A model generated the notes under the pieces. It searched no databases, was not told the origin of the DNA, and saw only the letters and a list, made by a program, of their open reading frames with translations. The translations under genes and the position numbers were made by a program. 64,000 bases of DNA from Algoriphagus aquimarinus (lineage in GTDB: Bacteria; Bacteroidota; Bacteroidia; Cytophagales; Cyclobacteriaceae), in contig NZ_VORW01000012.1 of the NCBI RefSeq assembly GCF_007997215.1, positions 56,226 through 120,225 of the forward strand, given 5' to 3'. How positions within the stretch are numbered: position 1 is the first letter of the stretch; every line of letters begins with the position of its first letter. This document shows, in pieces, positions 50,181-60,189 of the stretch.

Positions 50181-53100
50181 ATGCTCAACTCAATTATCAA
50201 GTATTTTCTTGAAAATAAACTCGTTACAGTTCTTCTGCTGATCGCTTTGATCGTAGGTGGAATTGTGACAGCTCCATTCGGATGGAAAGTCGGCGCCCTG
50301 CCTTCTAGCCCAGTTCCCGTGGATGCCATTCCTGATATTGGTGAAAATCAACAGATAGTTTTCACGCAGTGGCCAGGAAGATCTCCACAGGATATCGAGG
50401 ATCAAATCTCCTATCCTCTTACTACCTATCTACTAGGAATTCCGGGTGTAAAATCCATTCGTAGCTCCTCCATTTTCGGCTTTTCCAGTATCTATGTCAT
50501 CTTCAACGAAGACACGGAATTCTATTGGTCTAGATCAAGAATTCTAGAAAAACTCAATTCATTGCCAGCAGGATTGCTCCCAGAATCTGTTCAGCCTGGA
50601 CTTGGGCCTGATGCCACGGCTCTAGGTCAAGTCTATTGGTACACGCTGGAAGGAAGAGATGAACAAGGAAACCCAACTGGCGGCTGGGATCTCCATGAGA
50701 TCAGAACCGTTCAGGATTTCTTTGTGAAATATGGTCTGAATGCCGTAGAAGGTGTTTCCGAAGTGGCATCCATAGGTGGTTTCGTGCAGGAATATCAAGT
50801 TGATGTAAATCCCGACGCACTCAAAGCCTACAATATACCCTTGATGAAAGTCATGGAAGCGGTAAAACAGTCCAATCGGGATGTAGGCGCAAAAACCATA
50901 GAAATCAATCAAGCTGAGTATTTAGTGCGTGGCTTGGGCTATATCAAAAAGGTAGAGGACTTAGAAGAGGCCGTGGTTTCTGTGGAGCAAAATGTTCCTA
51001 TCCGGATAAAAGACATTGGAGTAGTAAGCCTGGGCCCTGCCAACCGAAGAGGACTATTGGATAAGGACGGGGCTGAGGTAGTTGGCGGCGTGGTAGTAGC
51101 CCGATATGGCGCCAATCCCCTTCAGGTCATCAATAATGTGAAAGAGAAAATCACAGAATTAGCCTCTGGTCTTCCAAAAAAGACTTTAGCCGATGGTCGT
51201 GTTAGCCAGTTGACCATCGTTCCATTTTACGATAGATCTACGCTGATTCAGGAAACATTGGGTACGCTTGAGGAAGCTCTTTCCTTAGAGATCCTGATTA
51301 CCATTCTGGTAGTAATCGTGATGGTTTATAACCTCCGAGCTTCTATTCTTATCTCGAGCTTATTGCCAATAGCTATTCTCATGGTCTTTATCGCCATGCG
51401 ATTTTTTGGAGTAGATGCAAATATAGTGGCACTCTCAGGCATCGCCATCGCCATAGGCACCATGGTGGATTTGGGGATTATTCTTTCAGAAAACATCATC
51501 AAGCACATTGACGAAGCTCCGCCCGAGCAGAAATTAATCACTACCATTTATAACGGATCTTCAGAAGTAGCCACCGCAATTCTGACAGCGGTGTCCACTA
51601 CTATCGTAAGTTTTATCCCCGTGTTCACCATGGAAGCAGCAGAGGGGAAATTATTTGGACCTCTAGCGTATACCAAGACTTTTGCGCTCATCGCAGCTCT
51701 GATCGTTTCCTTGCTTATTCTGCCTATGCTGGCACATGTGTTTTTTGGTTTCAAAATCAAAAATCAGCGTAACAAACTTCTAGGAAATGGATTATTGCTG
51801 ATTCTAGGAATTGGAGCACTGATTTACGGCTATACTTGGGCAGGGATAATGTTATTATTCTTTGGTCTTATTTCCTTCTCAAAATTCTATGTAGAGAAAG
51901 AAACGATAGAAATCCCAAAGCTCATCCGTCCTATTTATAACCAACAGGAAATTATTCTGGCAATAGTCGGAGTCGTTTGGCTATTGGCTACGTATTGGTT
52001 ACCACTCGGTGCTTCACATTCACTCATCTCTAATGTGATTTTCGTTACCATTGTGGTCAGTTTGATACTAGGGGCATTCAGCTTGTTGGAATACAATTAC
52101 AAACGTGTTTTAACCTGGTGCTTGGATCACAAAGCAGTATTTCTGACTATACCAGCAGTCTTGATTCTTTTTGGAGGTACAATTTGGCTTGGTTTCAATA
52201 CCACCTTTGGATTAATCCCTAAGGCTACCAATCTAGTTGGTTGGGATATTCAATCCAGCAAACCTTGGTCAAGCCTAACACATACTTTCCCTGGCATGCA
52301 GAAGGAATTTATGCCTTCCCTGAATGAAGGTAGTTTCCTACTAATGCCTACTGCCATGCCTCACTCGGGCATCGCATACAACAGGAAAATCATTGGTCAG
52401 TTGGATATGCTTTTGACCAATATCCCAGAAGTTGATCTCACTGTCGGAAAGTTAGGCAGAGCTGAAACAGCTTTGGATCCCGCTCCGATCTCAATGTATG
52501 AGAACATTATCAATTACAAACCAGAGTATCTCCTCAATACCAAAGGGCATAAGCAACGATTTAAAATTGATGATAATGATAGGTTCATTTTCGCCACTGG
52601 TGACACGCTTTCCAATCAAGATGCAATCGCTCAAAACAAACCTACGAAGGGGTTGATTCCTGATGAGGATGGCATGTATTTCCGAAACTGGCGGGATCAT
52701 ATCAAATCTCCGGATGACATCTGGAATGAAATCATCGCCGTCACCAAAATCCCTGGAATCACTTCCGCACCCAAGCTTCAGCCTATAGAAACACGCTTGA
52801 TCATGCTTCAAACTGGTATGCGTGCGCCTATGGGAATAAAAGTATATGGCCCTGATTTGCAGACTATCCAGGACTTTGGTATTCAACTTGAAAATATTCT
52901 AAAGCAAGTCCCTTCGGTCAAGGAAGAAGCAGTTTTCGCAGATAGAATCGTAGGCAAACCCTACCTAGAACTAAATATAAATCGTGAGAAAATTGCGCGA
53001 TTTGGACTGACTATAGAAAATGTCCAACAAACCATAGAAACAGCCATAGGTGGAATGAACGTCACCACCACAGTGGAAGGGCGGCAGCGTTTTCCTGTAC

Positions 53101-53999
53101 GTGTTCGGTACCCGAGAGAGTTGCGGGATGATCCTGAGAGCCTGTCCAAAATATTGGTTTTTACTCCTACAGGAGCTCAAATTCCTTTAGGACAGCTCGT
53201 TGATTTTGAATACAAGCGAGGACCCCAAGCCATCAAAAGTGAGGAGACTTTCTTGGTAGGTTATGTGCTTTTTGATAAGCGAGATGGCAATTCTGAAGTG
53301 ACAGTAGTCGAAGATGCCCGGCAGTTGATTCAAAGTAAAATCGAATCTGGAGAACTGGATGTGCCGGCAGGAATCACATACAAGTTTTCTGGAAGCTATG
53401 AAAATCAAGTTCGGGCTGAGAAGCGCTTAAGCATCATCGTGCCAGCTGTATTGGTCATCATCTTTCTGATTCTCTATTTCCAGTTCAAATCAGTGAGCAC
53501 CACCTTCATGGTCTTCACCGGAATCGCCATGGCATTCTCTGGTGCATTTATTACGCTTTGGTTTTATGGGCAAGGCTGGTTTGCTGATTTCGATCTCTTC
53601 GGGACAAATATGCGAGACCTCTTCCAAGTTCATCAGATCAACTTGAGTGTGGCCGTTTGGGTAGGATTCATCGCGCTCTTCGGTATTGCTACTGATGATG
53701 GAGTGCTGATGGCTACTTATTTGGATCAGAGTTTTGAGCGCAACAAAACCGATAACCTCAAAGGAATCCGAATGGCAATCGTGGAAGCTGGACAGCGCCG
53801 AATTAAGCCGGCAATCATGACTTCGGCTACCACCATTATCGCTCTACTTCCAATTTTAACTTCATCAGGAAGAGGATCCGACATCATGATACCTATGGCT
53901 ATTCCGGCTTTTGGGGGAATGATCGTAGCGGCTATCACCTATTTTATTGTACCCGTGCTGTATTCCATGCGGGAAGAAAGAAAACTTAAAAAAAGCTGA
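50181..53999 (+). CDS. cusA: CusA/CzcA family heavy-metal RND efflux pump
   Basis: The inner-membrane proton-driven pump of a tripartite Cu+/Ag+-type exporter. The 1272-residue protein has VDAIPDIGENQQIVFTQWPG near residue 47, GIAIAIGTMVDLGIILSENI in TM4 (about 425), and ATDDGVLMATYLDQSF in the second half. It is some 200 residues longer than E. coli CusA: about 530-670 contains extra membrane segments (LLGNGLLLILGIGALIYG; IILAIVGVVWLLATYWLPL), and another insert sits in the second periplasmic part. Such long forms occur in Bacteroidota. It is followed two bases later by the TolC-type gene. Copper is inferred from the neighbouring genes. Confidence 0.93.
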   Translation: MLNSIIKYFLENKLVTVLLLIALIVGGIVTAPFGWKVGALPSSPVPVDAIPDIGENQQIVFTQWPGRSPQDIEDQISYPLTTYLLGIPGVKSIRSSSIFGFSSIYVIFNEDTEFYWSRSRILEKLNSLPAGLLPESVQPGLGPDATALGQVYWYTLEGRDEQGNPTGGWDLHEIRTVQDFFVKYGLNAVEGVSEVASIGGFVQEYQVDVNPDALKAYNIPLMKVMEAVKQSNRDVGAKTIEINQAEYLVRGLGYIKKVEDLEEAVVSVEQNVPIRIKDIGVVSLGPANRRGLLDKDGAEVVGGVVVARYGANPLQVINNVKEKITELASGLPKKTLADGRVSQLTIVPFYDRSTLIQETLGTLEEALSLEILITILVVIVMVYNLRASILISSLLPIAILMVFIAMRFFGVDANIVALSGIAIAIGTMVDLGIILSENIIKHIDEAPPEQKLITTIYNGSSEVATAILTAVSTTIVSFIPVFTMEAAEGKLFGPLAYTKTFALIAALIVSLLILPMLAHVFFGFKIKNQRNKLLGNGLLLILGIGALIYGYTWAGIMLLFFGLISFSKFYVEKETIEIPKLIRPIYNQQEIILAIVGVVWLLATYWLPLGASHSLISNVIFVTIVVSLILGAFSLLEYNYKRVLTWCLDHKAVFLTIPAVLILFGGTIWLGFNTTFGLIPKATNLVGWDIQSSKPWSSLTHTFPGMQKEFMPSLNEGSFLLMPTAMPHSGIAYNRKIIGQLDMLLTNIPEVDLTVGKLGRAETALDPAPISMYENIINYKPEYLLNTKGHKQRFKIDDNDRFIFATGDTLSNQDAIAQNKPTKGLIPDEDGMYFRNWRDHIKSPDDIWNEIIAVTKIPGITSAPKLQPIETRLIMLQTGMRAPMGIKVYGPDLQTIQDFGIQLENILKQVPSVKEEAVFADRIVGKPYLELNINREKIARFGLTIENVQQTIETAIGGMNVTTTVEGRQRFPVRVRYPRELRDDPESLSKILVFTPTGAQIPLGQLVDFEYKRGPQAIKSEETFLVGYVLFDKRDGNSEVTVVEDARQLIQSKIESGELDVPAGITYKFSGSYENQVRAEKRLSIIVPAVLVIIFLILYFQFKSVSTTFMVFTGIAMAFSGAFITLWFYGQGWFADFDLFGTNMRDLFQVHQINLSVAVWVGFIALFGIATDDGVLMATYLDQSFERNKTDNLKGIRMAIVEAGQRRIKPAIMTSATTIIALLPILTSSGRGSDIMIPMAIPAFGGMIVAAITYFIVPVLYSMREERKLKKS

Positions 54000-54001
54000 A
54001 A

Positions 54002-55231
54002 ATGAGAATTATCACACTTTCCTTTCTTTTGCTTCTTGGGAGTAGTTTCTCAGCTGCCTCGCAAAGCTTAGAAGACTATTTTCTAGTAGGCGCCGAAAAC
54101 AATCCTAGGCTTCAAGCCAAATACAAAGCATTTGAAGCTGCCATGGAAAAAATACCACAAGTTGGGTCATTACAAGATCCTAATCTATCCTTTGGGTATT
54201 TTGTCTCTCCAGTAGAAACCCGTGTGGGACCTCAAAAGGCCCGTTTTTCCTTAACTCAGATGTTCCCTTGGTTTGGCACCTTACGTGCACAAGAAGATGT
54301 AGCATCCTTAATGGCTGAGGCAAAGTATCAGGAATTTTTGGATGCTAAAAACCAACTTTACAATCAATTGGCGGCAGTTTACTTTCCTCTACTTGAGACT
54401 CATGAGTTAATAGCTATTGAGCAGGAAAATCTGAGAATATTGGAAACCTACTATTCTCTGACTACCTCCAAATTTGAAAATGGACAAGGTTCGCTAGCAG
54501 ATGCACTACGGGTTGATATCATGATTCAGGCATCCAAGACGAATATCGATGTGCTCAAGATGAAAATAAAAGGAAGCAATTCATGGTTCAATTCCCTCCT
54601 TTCTAGGTCTCATGATTCTCCGGTTGAGATATCAGAAAAGCTGGAAATAACTGCCGCTGACCGGATGGTTTTACCTGATTCTATTCAAACAAATCCATTA
54701 CTGGAAAGCATGGATCTGAAAATTCAGGCAAGCGAAGCCAGTGTCCTGGTAGCCCAAAAACAAGGCATGCCAAAGTTGGGTGCTGGAGTAGACTATGTCC
54801 TGGTCGGAGAAAGAAAAGATGTCGTTATGGCGGATAATGGGAAGAATGTCTTAATGCCTATGGTCACGATGAGTCTTCCGATTTTCCGCGGCAAATATAA
54901 GGGAGCTCAAAAGGAGGCAGAACTTATGCAGGAGTCCTATAAACTAGAAAAGGAAGAGCTCAACAACAAGCTTTATGGCTCCTATTACCGCTATTCTTCC
55001 GATATGCAAATCCAAGATGGTTTGATCACACTCTATGACAGGCAAGTTGTGACTTCAGAGCAAACGCTAGAGCTTCTTTACAATGGCTATAGCAATTCTG
55101 GAAAAGACTTCGAAGAGGTATTGAGAGTGCAGCAGCAACTGCTGGAATTCCAAAAAATGAAACTTAAAGCCATGGTAGCTTACCATACTTCCTTGGCTCA
55201 AATCAATTATGTAACCGCTAAAACCTACTAA
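54002..55231 (+). CDS. cusC: TolC-family outer membrane channel (CusC-like)
   Basis: A 409-residue outer membrane efflux protein with a Sec signal (LSFLLLLGSSFSAASQ). The two OEP repeats are long helices: NPRLQAKYKAFEAAMEKIPQ and the second starting NPLLESMDLKIQASEASVLV, each with the typical SLPIFRGKYKGA-type beta passage. It forms the exit duct for the RND pump. It lies two bases after cusA and two before the DUF305 gene. Confidence 0.9.
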   Translation: MRIITLSFLLLLGSSFSAASQSLEDYFLVGAENNPRLQAKYKAFEAAMEKIPQVGSLQDPNLSFGYFVSPVETRVGPQKARFSLTQMFPWFGTLRAQEDVASLMAEAKYQEFLDAKNQLYNQLAAVYFPLLETHELIAIEQENLRILETYYSLTTSKFENGQGSLADALRVDIMIQASKTNIDVLKMKIKGSNSWFNSLLSRSHDSPVEISEKLEITAADRMVLPDSIQTNPLLESMDLKIQASEASVLVAQKQGMPKLGAGVDYVLVGERKDVVMADNGKNVLMPMVTMSLPIFRGKYKGAQKEAELMQESYKLEKEELNNKLYGSYYRYSSDMQIQDGLITLYDRQVVTSEQTLELLYNGYSNSGKDFEEVLRVQQQLLEFQKMKLKAMVAYHTSLAQINYVTAKTY

Positions 55232-55233
55232 TT

Positions 55234-55692
55234 ATGAAAAGCAAGAGCTATATAAAATTCGTAGCAATGATGGCCGTTTCCTTTGTCATTATGTACGCAG
55301 TCATGTTTCTGAATGCAGACTTATTTGAGCATGTGATGCTCAGTACCACTAGAAGCTACATGACCATTTTGATGATTGCTCCTATGGCAATTTCCATGAT
55401 GCTTTTCATGTGGGGAATGTATGAAAACAAAAAGGCCAACTATATCATCTTAGGCTCCGCGCTGATCATCTTCTTTGGCACGCTGACTATGCTAAGAAAT
55501 CAGACTATGATCGCAGATGTACAGTGGATGAAAGCTATGATTCCACATCACTCTTCAGCTATCATGGTAAGCCAAAAAGCTCATCTTCAGGACCCAGAGG
55601 CTCAAAAACTGGCTCAAGACATCATTGAAGCTCAAAAGCGGGAAATCGCTCAGATGCAAGCAATGATCGAGAGACTTGAGGCAAAAAAATAA
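55234..55692 (+). CDS. DUF305 membrane protein
   Basis: A 152-residue protein with three hydrophobic segments (FVAMMAVSFVIMYAVMFLN; YMTILMIAPMAISMMLFMWG; YIILGSALIIFFGTLTML) and a C-terminal DUF305 part with the mark MIPHHSSAIMVSQKA near residue 106. DUF305 proteins are often found with copper genes; their His and Met residues may bind metal. The gene is packed between the channel and the oxidase. Confidence 0.88.
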   Translation: MKSKSYIKFVAMMAVSFVIMYAVMFLNADLFEHVMLSTTRSYMTILMIAPMAISMMLFMWGMYENKKANYIILGSALIIFFGTLTMLRNQTMIADVQWMKAMIPHHSSAIMVSQKAHLQDPEAQKLAQDIIEAQKREIAQMQAMIERLEAKK

Positions 55693-55698
55693 AAAACC

Positions 55699-58116
55699 AT
55701 GACACGAAATTATATTATTAAATCATTTGTGCTGATTCTATCGCTGTGCGCAATCACTAGTTATGCAAAAGCAGATCAGATACCAATTGACACCGCCACT
55801 TATACTTTATCTATTAAAAAGGACATGGTTTCCAAAGCAGGAAAGCTTGTGCCTGCCATGACTGTCAATGGTGGGATTCCAGGACCGACCCTGACTTTTC
55901 AGGAAGGTGGCTACGCAGTAATCTATGTGAAAAATGAAATGGATGTGGAAACTTCCGTGCATTGGCATGGAATATTGTTGCCAAATTTCTTCGATGGAGT
56001 TCCCTACCTGACCACACCACCAATCATGCCTGGTGAAACTCAGAAATACGAGTTTCCGCTAAAGCAAGCCGGTACTTATTGGTATCATTCTCATACCATG
56101 CTGCAAGAGCAAAGTGGTGTTTATGGCTCTATTGTGATAGAACCTAAGGAAAAAACCTTGGAATACGATACAGATTTAGTCATAGTCCTCTCAGACTGGA
56201 CCAATCAAAAACCCCACAATGTGTTAAGGAATCTTAAACGGGGAAATGAATGGTATAACATCAGAAAAGGTACAGCCACTCCTTTAAATCAGGTGATCGC
56301 ACGAGGTGGGTTTGGTGCGCAGTTGAACTTCTGGAAACAGCGCATGGAAAGTGCAGATATTGCAGATATCTATTACAATGCATTTCTAAATAATGGAAAA
56401 GCGACAACAGAATATCCTGATTTTAATCCAGGAGATAAAGTCCGTGTTCGCTTTATCAATGGATCTGCTTCCTCGCAATTTTGGCTAACGTTTGGAGGAA
56501 ATGATCCTCAGCTTGTCTCAGCAGATGGGTTGGACGTTGAGCCAGTGATTCACAATAAAACCTTTATCGCTATCGCCGAAACTTATGATTTCATAGTGAC
56601 AATCCCTGAAGAAGGGAAAATAGAAATTCGTGCAACTGTTCAAGATGGTTCAGGGCAAACTTCCTCCTATTTAGGCAATGGCAAAGTGCTAGTGGCACCA
56701 GATGTTCCCCGTCCCGACAAAATCGGAATGATGATGAAAATGGCAAAGATGGACATGAAGATGGGTGCCCCAGCCATGAAGTTCAAACCAGCTGAAGAGG
56801 AACCTAAAGAAATGATGGATAAGTGGGGAATGCAGATGGATGATAAAATGAACATGGACGACATGGATCATAATGACATGAAAATGGATCACTCGAAAAT
56901 GGAGAAGTCTAACATGACAATGGATCATTCGAAGATGAATATGGAGGAAAAAAGCACCAGTGATTCTTCTAAGAAAGCTGGTATGCAAGGCATGGATCAT
57001 TCTAAAATGAACCACAGTCAACCAATGGACAAACCTATGGAAATGAATGGCAAAATGGACAAGGGAAAATCTATGGACAAAATGCCAGGCATGGATATGT
57101 TTGCCGAATACAATTACGATTACCTCAAATCACCTGAAAAAACCAGCTTCCCAGTCGATGAACCAGTAAATGAAGTACTGCTGAATCTTACAGGAAATAT
57201 GTGGCGATACATCTGGAGTATGAATGGTGTGCCACTGGCCGAAGCTGATAAGATCACGATCGAAGGTGGAAAAGTGACTCGAATTACCTTGAACAATCTG
57301 ACGATGATGCATCATCCTATGCACCTGCACGGGCATTTCTTCAGAGTAATCAACGACAAAGGGGAATATTCACCACTCAAGCATACCGTGAATGTTCCGC
57401 CTATGCAGAAGATTACAATTGAATTTGAAGGAACAGAAGAAGGGGATTGGTTTTTCCACTGTCATGTCCTGTATCATTTGACTGGTGGGATGGCTAGAGT
57501 TTTCTCCTACGACACACCTAGAGACCCGAGAATGAAAAGTTATCCCTTGAAAAAATTGCTCAAAGAAACCGATGGCCTATATAATTGGGGAACAGCAAAA
57601 GTATCCTCTCAAATGGTAGGACTTAGTCTGATGTCATCCAATATCAGAAATCAACTCAACCTCAATTTAGAATATGGGTATAACCAGAATTTTGAAGCAG
57701 AAGTAAGTTACGAGCGCTACCTCTATGATTATTTCAGAGTCTTTGGTGGGGTAAATATGGAAAATGAAATCGAAAAAAGTCTGGATAAAATCAGTACAAC
57801 CGCTGTAGTCGGTATTCGATTCCTCACCCCTTACCTATTCAATCTGGATGTGAGACTGGATAGCAAACTCAGACCAGAATTTCGTATTAGCAGGGAGATT
57901 ATGGTTTTCCCTCGAACTACCATTTTTGGAAACTATGAGTACCAAATGGATTTTGGATGGACTAACACACTTCCTGAGTCTGGTGAAAACTCAAATTACA
58001 AAGGTGAAACTACCTGGTCGGCAGGTGCCAGTTATATTTTCTCAAGAAACTTCTCAGTGATGGGCAGTTATGATAATCGCTTTGGTGCTGGTGGTGGATT
58101 GACGGTTAGATTTTAA
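55699..58116 (+). CDS. Multicopper oxidase with Met/His-rich insert and C-terminal beta-barrel-like domain
   Basis: An 805-residue periplasmic protein that likely oxidises Cu+ to Cu2+ (PcoA/CopA oxidase type). A signal peptide precedes cupredoxin domains with all four copper motifs: HWHGILLPNF, YWYHSHTM, HPMHLHGHFF and HCHVLYHL (about residue 587). Residues about 334-470 are an insert made of MDHSKM-like Met/His/Asp repeats, a likely copper buffer. From about 635 to the end the protein changes to alternating strands (NLNLEYGYNQNFEAEVSYER, TTIFGNYEYQMDF, FSVMGSYDNRFG) ending in LTVRF, the look of an outer-membrane beta-barrel with a terminal Phe. This part recalls PcoB/CopB, so it may be a CopA-CopB-like fusion. 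The barrel call is inferred. Confidence 0.88.
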   Translation: MTRNYIIKSFVLILSLCAITSYAKADQIPIDTATYTLSIKKDMVSKAGKLVPAMTVNGGIPGPTLTFQEGGYAVIYVKNEMDVETSVHWHGILLPNFFDGVPYLTTPPIMPGETQKYEFPLKQAGTYWYHSHTMLQEQSGVYGSIVIEPKEKTLEYDTDLVIVLSDWTNQKPHNVLRNLKRGNEWYNIRKGTATPLNQVIARGGFGAQLNFWKQRMESADIADIYYNAFLNNGKATTEYPDFNPGDKVRVRFINGSASSQFWLTFGGNDPQLVSADGLDVEPVIHNKTFIAIAETYDFIVTIPEEGKIEIRATVQDGSGQTSSYLGNGKVLVAPDVPRPDKIGMMMKMAKMDMKMGAPAMKFKPAEEEPKEMMDKWGMQMDDKMNMDDMDHNDMKMDHSKMEKSNMTMDHSKMNMEEKSTSDSSKKAGMQGMDHSKMNHSQPMDKPMEMNGKMDKGKSMDKMPGMDMFAEYNYDYLKSPEKTSFPVDEPVNEVLLNLTGNMWRYIWSMNGVPLAEADKITIEGGKVTRITLNNLTMMHHPMHLHGHFFRVINDKGEYSPLKHTVNVPPMQKITIEFEGTEEGDWFFHCHVLYHLTGGMARVFSYDTPRDPRMKSYPLKKLLKETDGLYNWGTAKVSSQMVGLSLMSSNIRNQLNLNLEYGYNQNFEAEVSYERYLYDYFRVFGGVNMENEIEKSLDKISTTAVVGIRFLTPYLFNLDVRLDSKLRPEFRISREIMVFPRTTIFGNYEYQMDFGWTNTLPESGENSNYKGETTWSAGASYIFSRNFSVMGSYDNRFGAGGGLTVRF

Positions 58117-58149
58117 AATCTTTTAGATAGCTATTTAAACAAATAGAAA

Positions 58150-60189
58150 ATGGAACATTCAGATCACAATCAGCAGCAGCATGATTCTCATAAAAAGGGA
58201 AAGCATGAGATGAAAGGAATGCAAGACCATGATCACAGCATGCATCATATGCACATGATCGAGGATTTCAAAAAACGATTCTGGGTTTCTCTAGTGATCA
58301 CCTTGCCGATAGTCGTGCTGGCTCCAATGATCCAGGATCTTGTAGGCTATGAGTTCAGATTCGATGGTGATCGATACCTGCAATTTGTACTCTCCACAGT
58401 GGTCTTCTTTTACGGAGGCTGGCCTTTCTTAAAAGGTATGGTGGATGAACTGAAAGAGAAGAAGCCTGGAATGATGACCCTGATTGCCTTGGCCATTTCG
58501 GTTGCCTACTTCTATAGCTCTGCCGTGGTATTAGGCTTAGCAGGAAAAATATTCTTCTGGGAGCTAGTCAGTTTAATAGACATCATGCTGCTTGGTCACT
58601 GGATAGAAATGAAATCCGTAATGGGTGCATCAAATGCCCTACAAGAACTGGCGAAAATGATGCCCTCAGAAGCTAGGAGAATTAAGGGAAATGGAGAATC
58701 AGAAGATGTTCCTATTGAGGAGCTAAAATCTGGAGACACTATTCTGGTGAGACCTGGCGAGAAAATCCCTGCTGATGGACAAGTACTTGAAGGAAGCAGT
58801 CATGTAAATGAATCCATGCTCACCGGTGAATCCAAGCCTGTAGCCAAAGTAAAAGACGATCAGGTAATCGGTGGTTCGGTGAACGACAACGGTGCCCTCA
58901 AAATCAAAGTCAAACATACCGGGGAAGATTCCTATTTATCCAAAGTAATCGGATTAGTGACAGAGGCACAGAAAACCAAGTCCAAAACTCAGAATTTGGC
59001 TAATAAAGCTGCGGGGTGGTTGTTTTACATCGCATTGTCAGCAGGCATCATCACCTTGGTAGTTTGGTTGAGCCTAGGTAAAGACTTCAACTATGCATTG
59101 GAGCGCATGGTCACGGTCATGATCATCTCCTGCCCTCACGCATTAGGGTTAGCAGTGCCATTAGTGGTCGCAATATCTACTTCAGTTTCAGCCAAGCATG
59201 GCTTATTGATCCGCAACAGAACAGCTTTCGAAAACGCTAGAAAACTGACCACCATTATATTTGATAAAACAGGAACCTTGACCAAGGGGGAATTCGGAGT
59301 AACTCGATTCAAAAGTGTAGACGCGGAGATGGACGACAATGACCTGCTAGCGATAGCAGCAGCGCTCGAAAGCAGTTCCGAGCATCCTATCGCAGCTGGT
59401 ATAGTCAGAAAGTCCAAAGAGTTAGACCTTAAACTTGCTAAACCAGAAAACTTCCAGAACATCACTGGAATGGGCATACAAGCTAAACTCAATGGAAAGG
59501 AAATTAGCATTTTGAGTCCTGGAGGATTAAAACAAAAAGGCATAGAGCAACCTGAAGGAGCTTTCAAAACAGATGATGAGACGGTTGTATTTGTTCTTTC
59601 GGATGAAAAATTAATCGGTTTCATTGCTTTAGCAGATGAAATCCGTCAGGAGTCCCAAGAGGCCATAGACACACTGAAAAAACAAGGTATAAAAATCTTT
59701 ATGGCGACAGGTGACAATGAAATAGTCGCTAAAGCTGTAAGTGATACACTTGGGCTGGATGGGTATTATTCTGAAGTAATGCCGGAAGACAAGCAGAAGA
59801 TCATCAAAGACCTACAAGCAAAAGGTGAATTCGTGGCAATGACCGGTGACGGCGTCAACGATGCTCCAGCTTTGGCTCAGGCAGATGTGGGAATAGCTGT
59901 AGGATCTGGAACTGACGTTGCCGCCGAAACAGCTGATATTATTTTGGTGAATAGTAACCCAAAAGATATCGCCAATCTGATTCTTTTTGGAGCAGCTACT
60001 TACAAAAAAATGATGCAAAACATCTGGTGGGCAGCAGGCTACAATATTGTGGCCGTTCCACTGGCAGCGGGTGTATTGGCTGGAGTGGGAATCATCCTAA
60101 GTCCTGCCATCGGTGCAGCACTGATGAGCATGAGTACGGTCATCGTAGCCGTTAACGCTCAGTTATTAAAAAGACAAATCAAATCCTAG
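58150..60189 (+). CDS. copB: CPH-type (P1B-3) copper-translocating ATPase CopB
   Basis: A 679-residue P-type ATPase with a His-rich N-terminus (HSDHNQQQHDSHKKGKHEMK) in place of an HMA domain. The transport motif is Cys328-Pro-His330 in ISCPHALGLAVPLV, which defines the P1B-3 (CopB) class, and Asp372 lies in DKTGT; GDGVNDAPALAQADVG follows. CopB pumps move Cu2+ or Cu+ outward. It complements the CPC pump at 43621. Its stop is adjacent to the adaptor start. Confidence 0.94.
   Translation: MEHSDHNQQQHDSHKKGKHEMKGMQDHDHSMHHMHMIEDFKKRFWVSLVITLPIVVLAPMIQDLVGYEFRFDGDRYLQFVLSTVVFFYGGWPFLKGMVDELKEKKPGMMTLIALAISVAYFYSSAVVLGLAGKIFFWELVSLIDIMLLGHWIEMKSVMGASNALQELAKMMPSEARRIKGNGESEDVPIEELKSGDTILVRPGEKIPADGQVLEGSSHVNESMLTGESKPVAKVKDDQVIGGSVNDNGALKIKVKHTGEDSYLSKVIGLVTEAQKTKSKTQNLANKAAGWLFYIALSAGIITLVVWLSLGKDFNYALERMVTVMIISCPHALGLAVPLVVAISTSVSAKHGLLIRNRTAFENARKLTTIIFDKTGTLTKGEFGVTRFKSVDAEMDDNDLLAIAAALESSSEHPIAAGIVRKSKELDLKLAKPENFQNITGMGIQAKLNGKEISILSPGGLKQKGIEQPEGAFKTDDETVVFVLSDEKLIGFIALADEIRQESQEAIDTLKKQGIKIFMATGDNEIVAKAVSDTLGLDGYYSEVMPEDKQKIIKDLQAKGEFVAMTGDGVNDAPALAQADVGIAVGSGTDVAAETADIILVNSNPKDIANLILFGAATYKKMMQNIWWAAGYNIVAVPLAAGVLAGVGIILSPAIGAALMSMSTVIVAVNAQLLKRQIKS

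Noticed and set aside
56689..57021. Histidine-rich gene on the minus strand
   Set aside because: It is the antisense reading of the Met/Asp/His repeats in the multicopper oxidase; ATG-rich codons give CAT in reverse.
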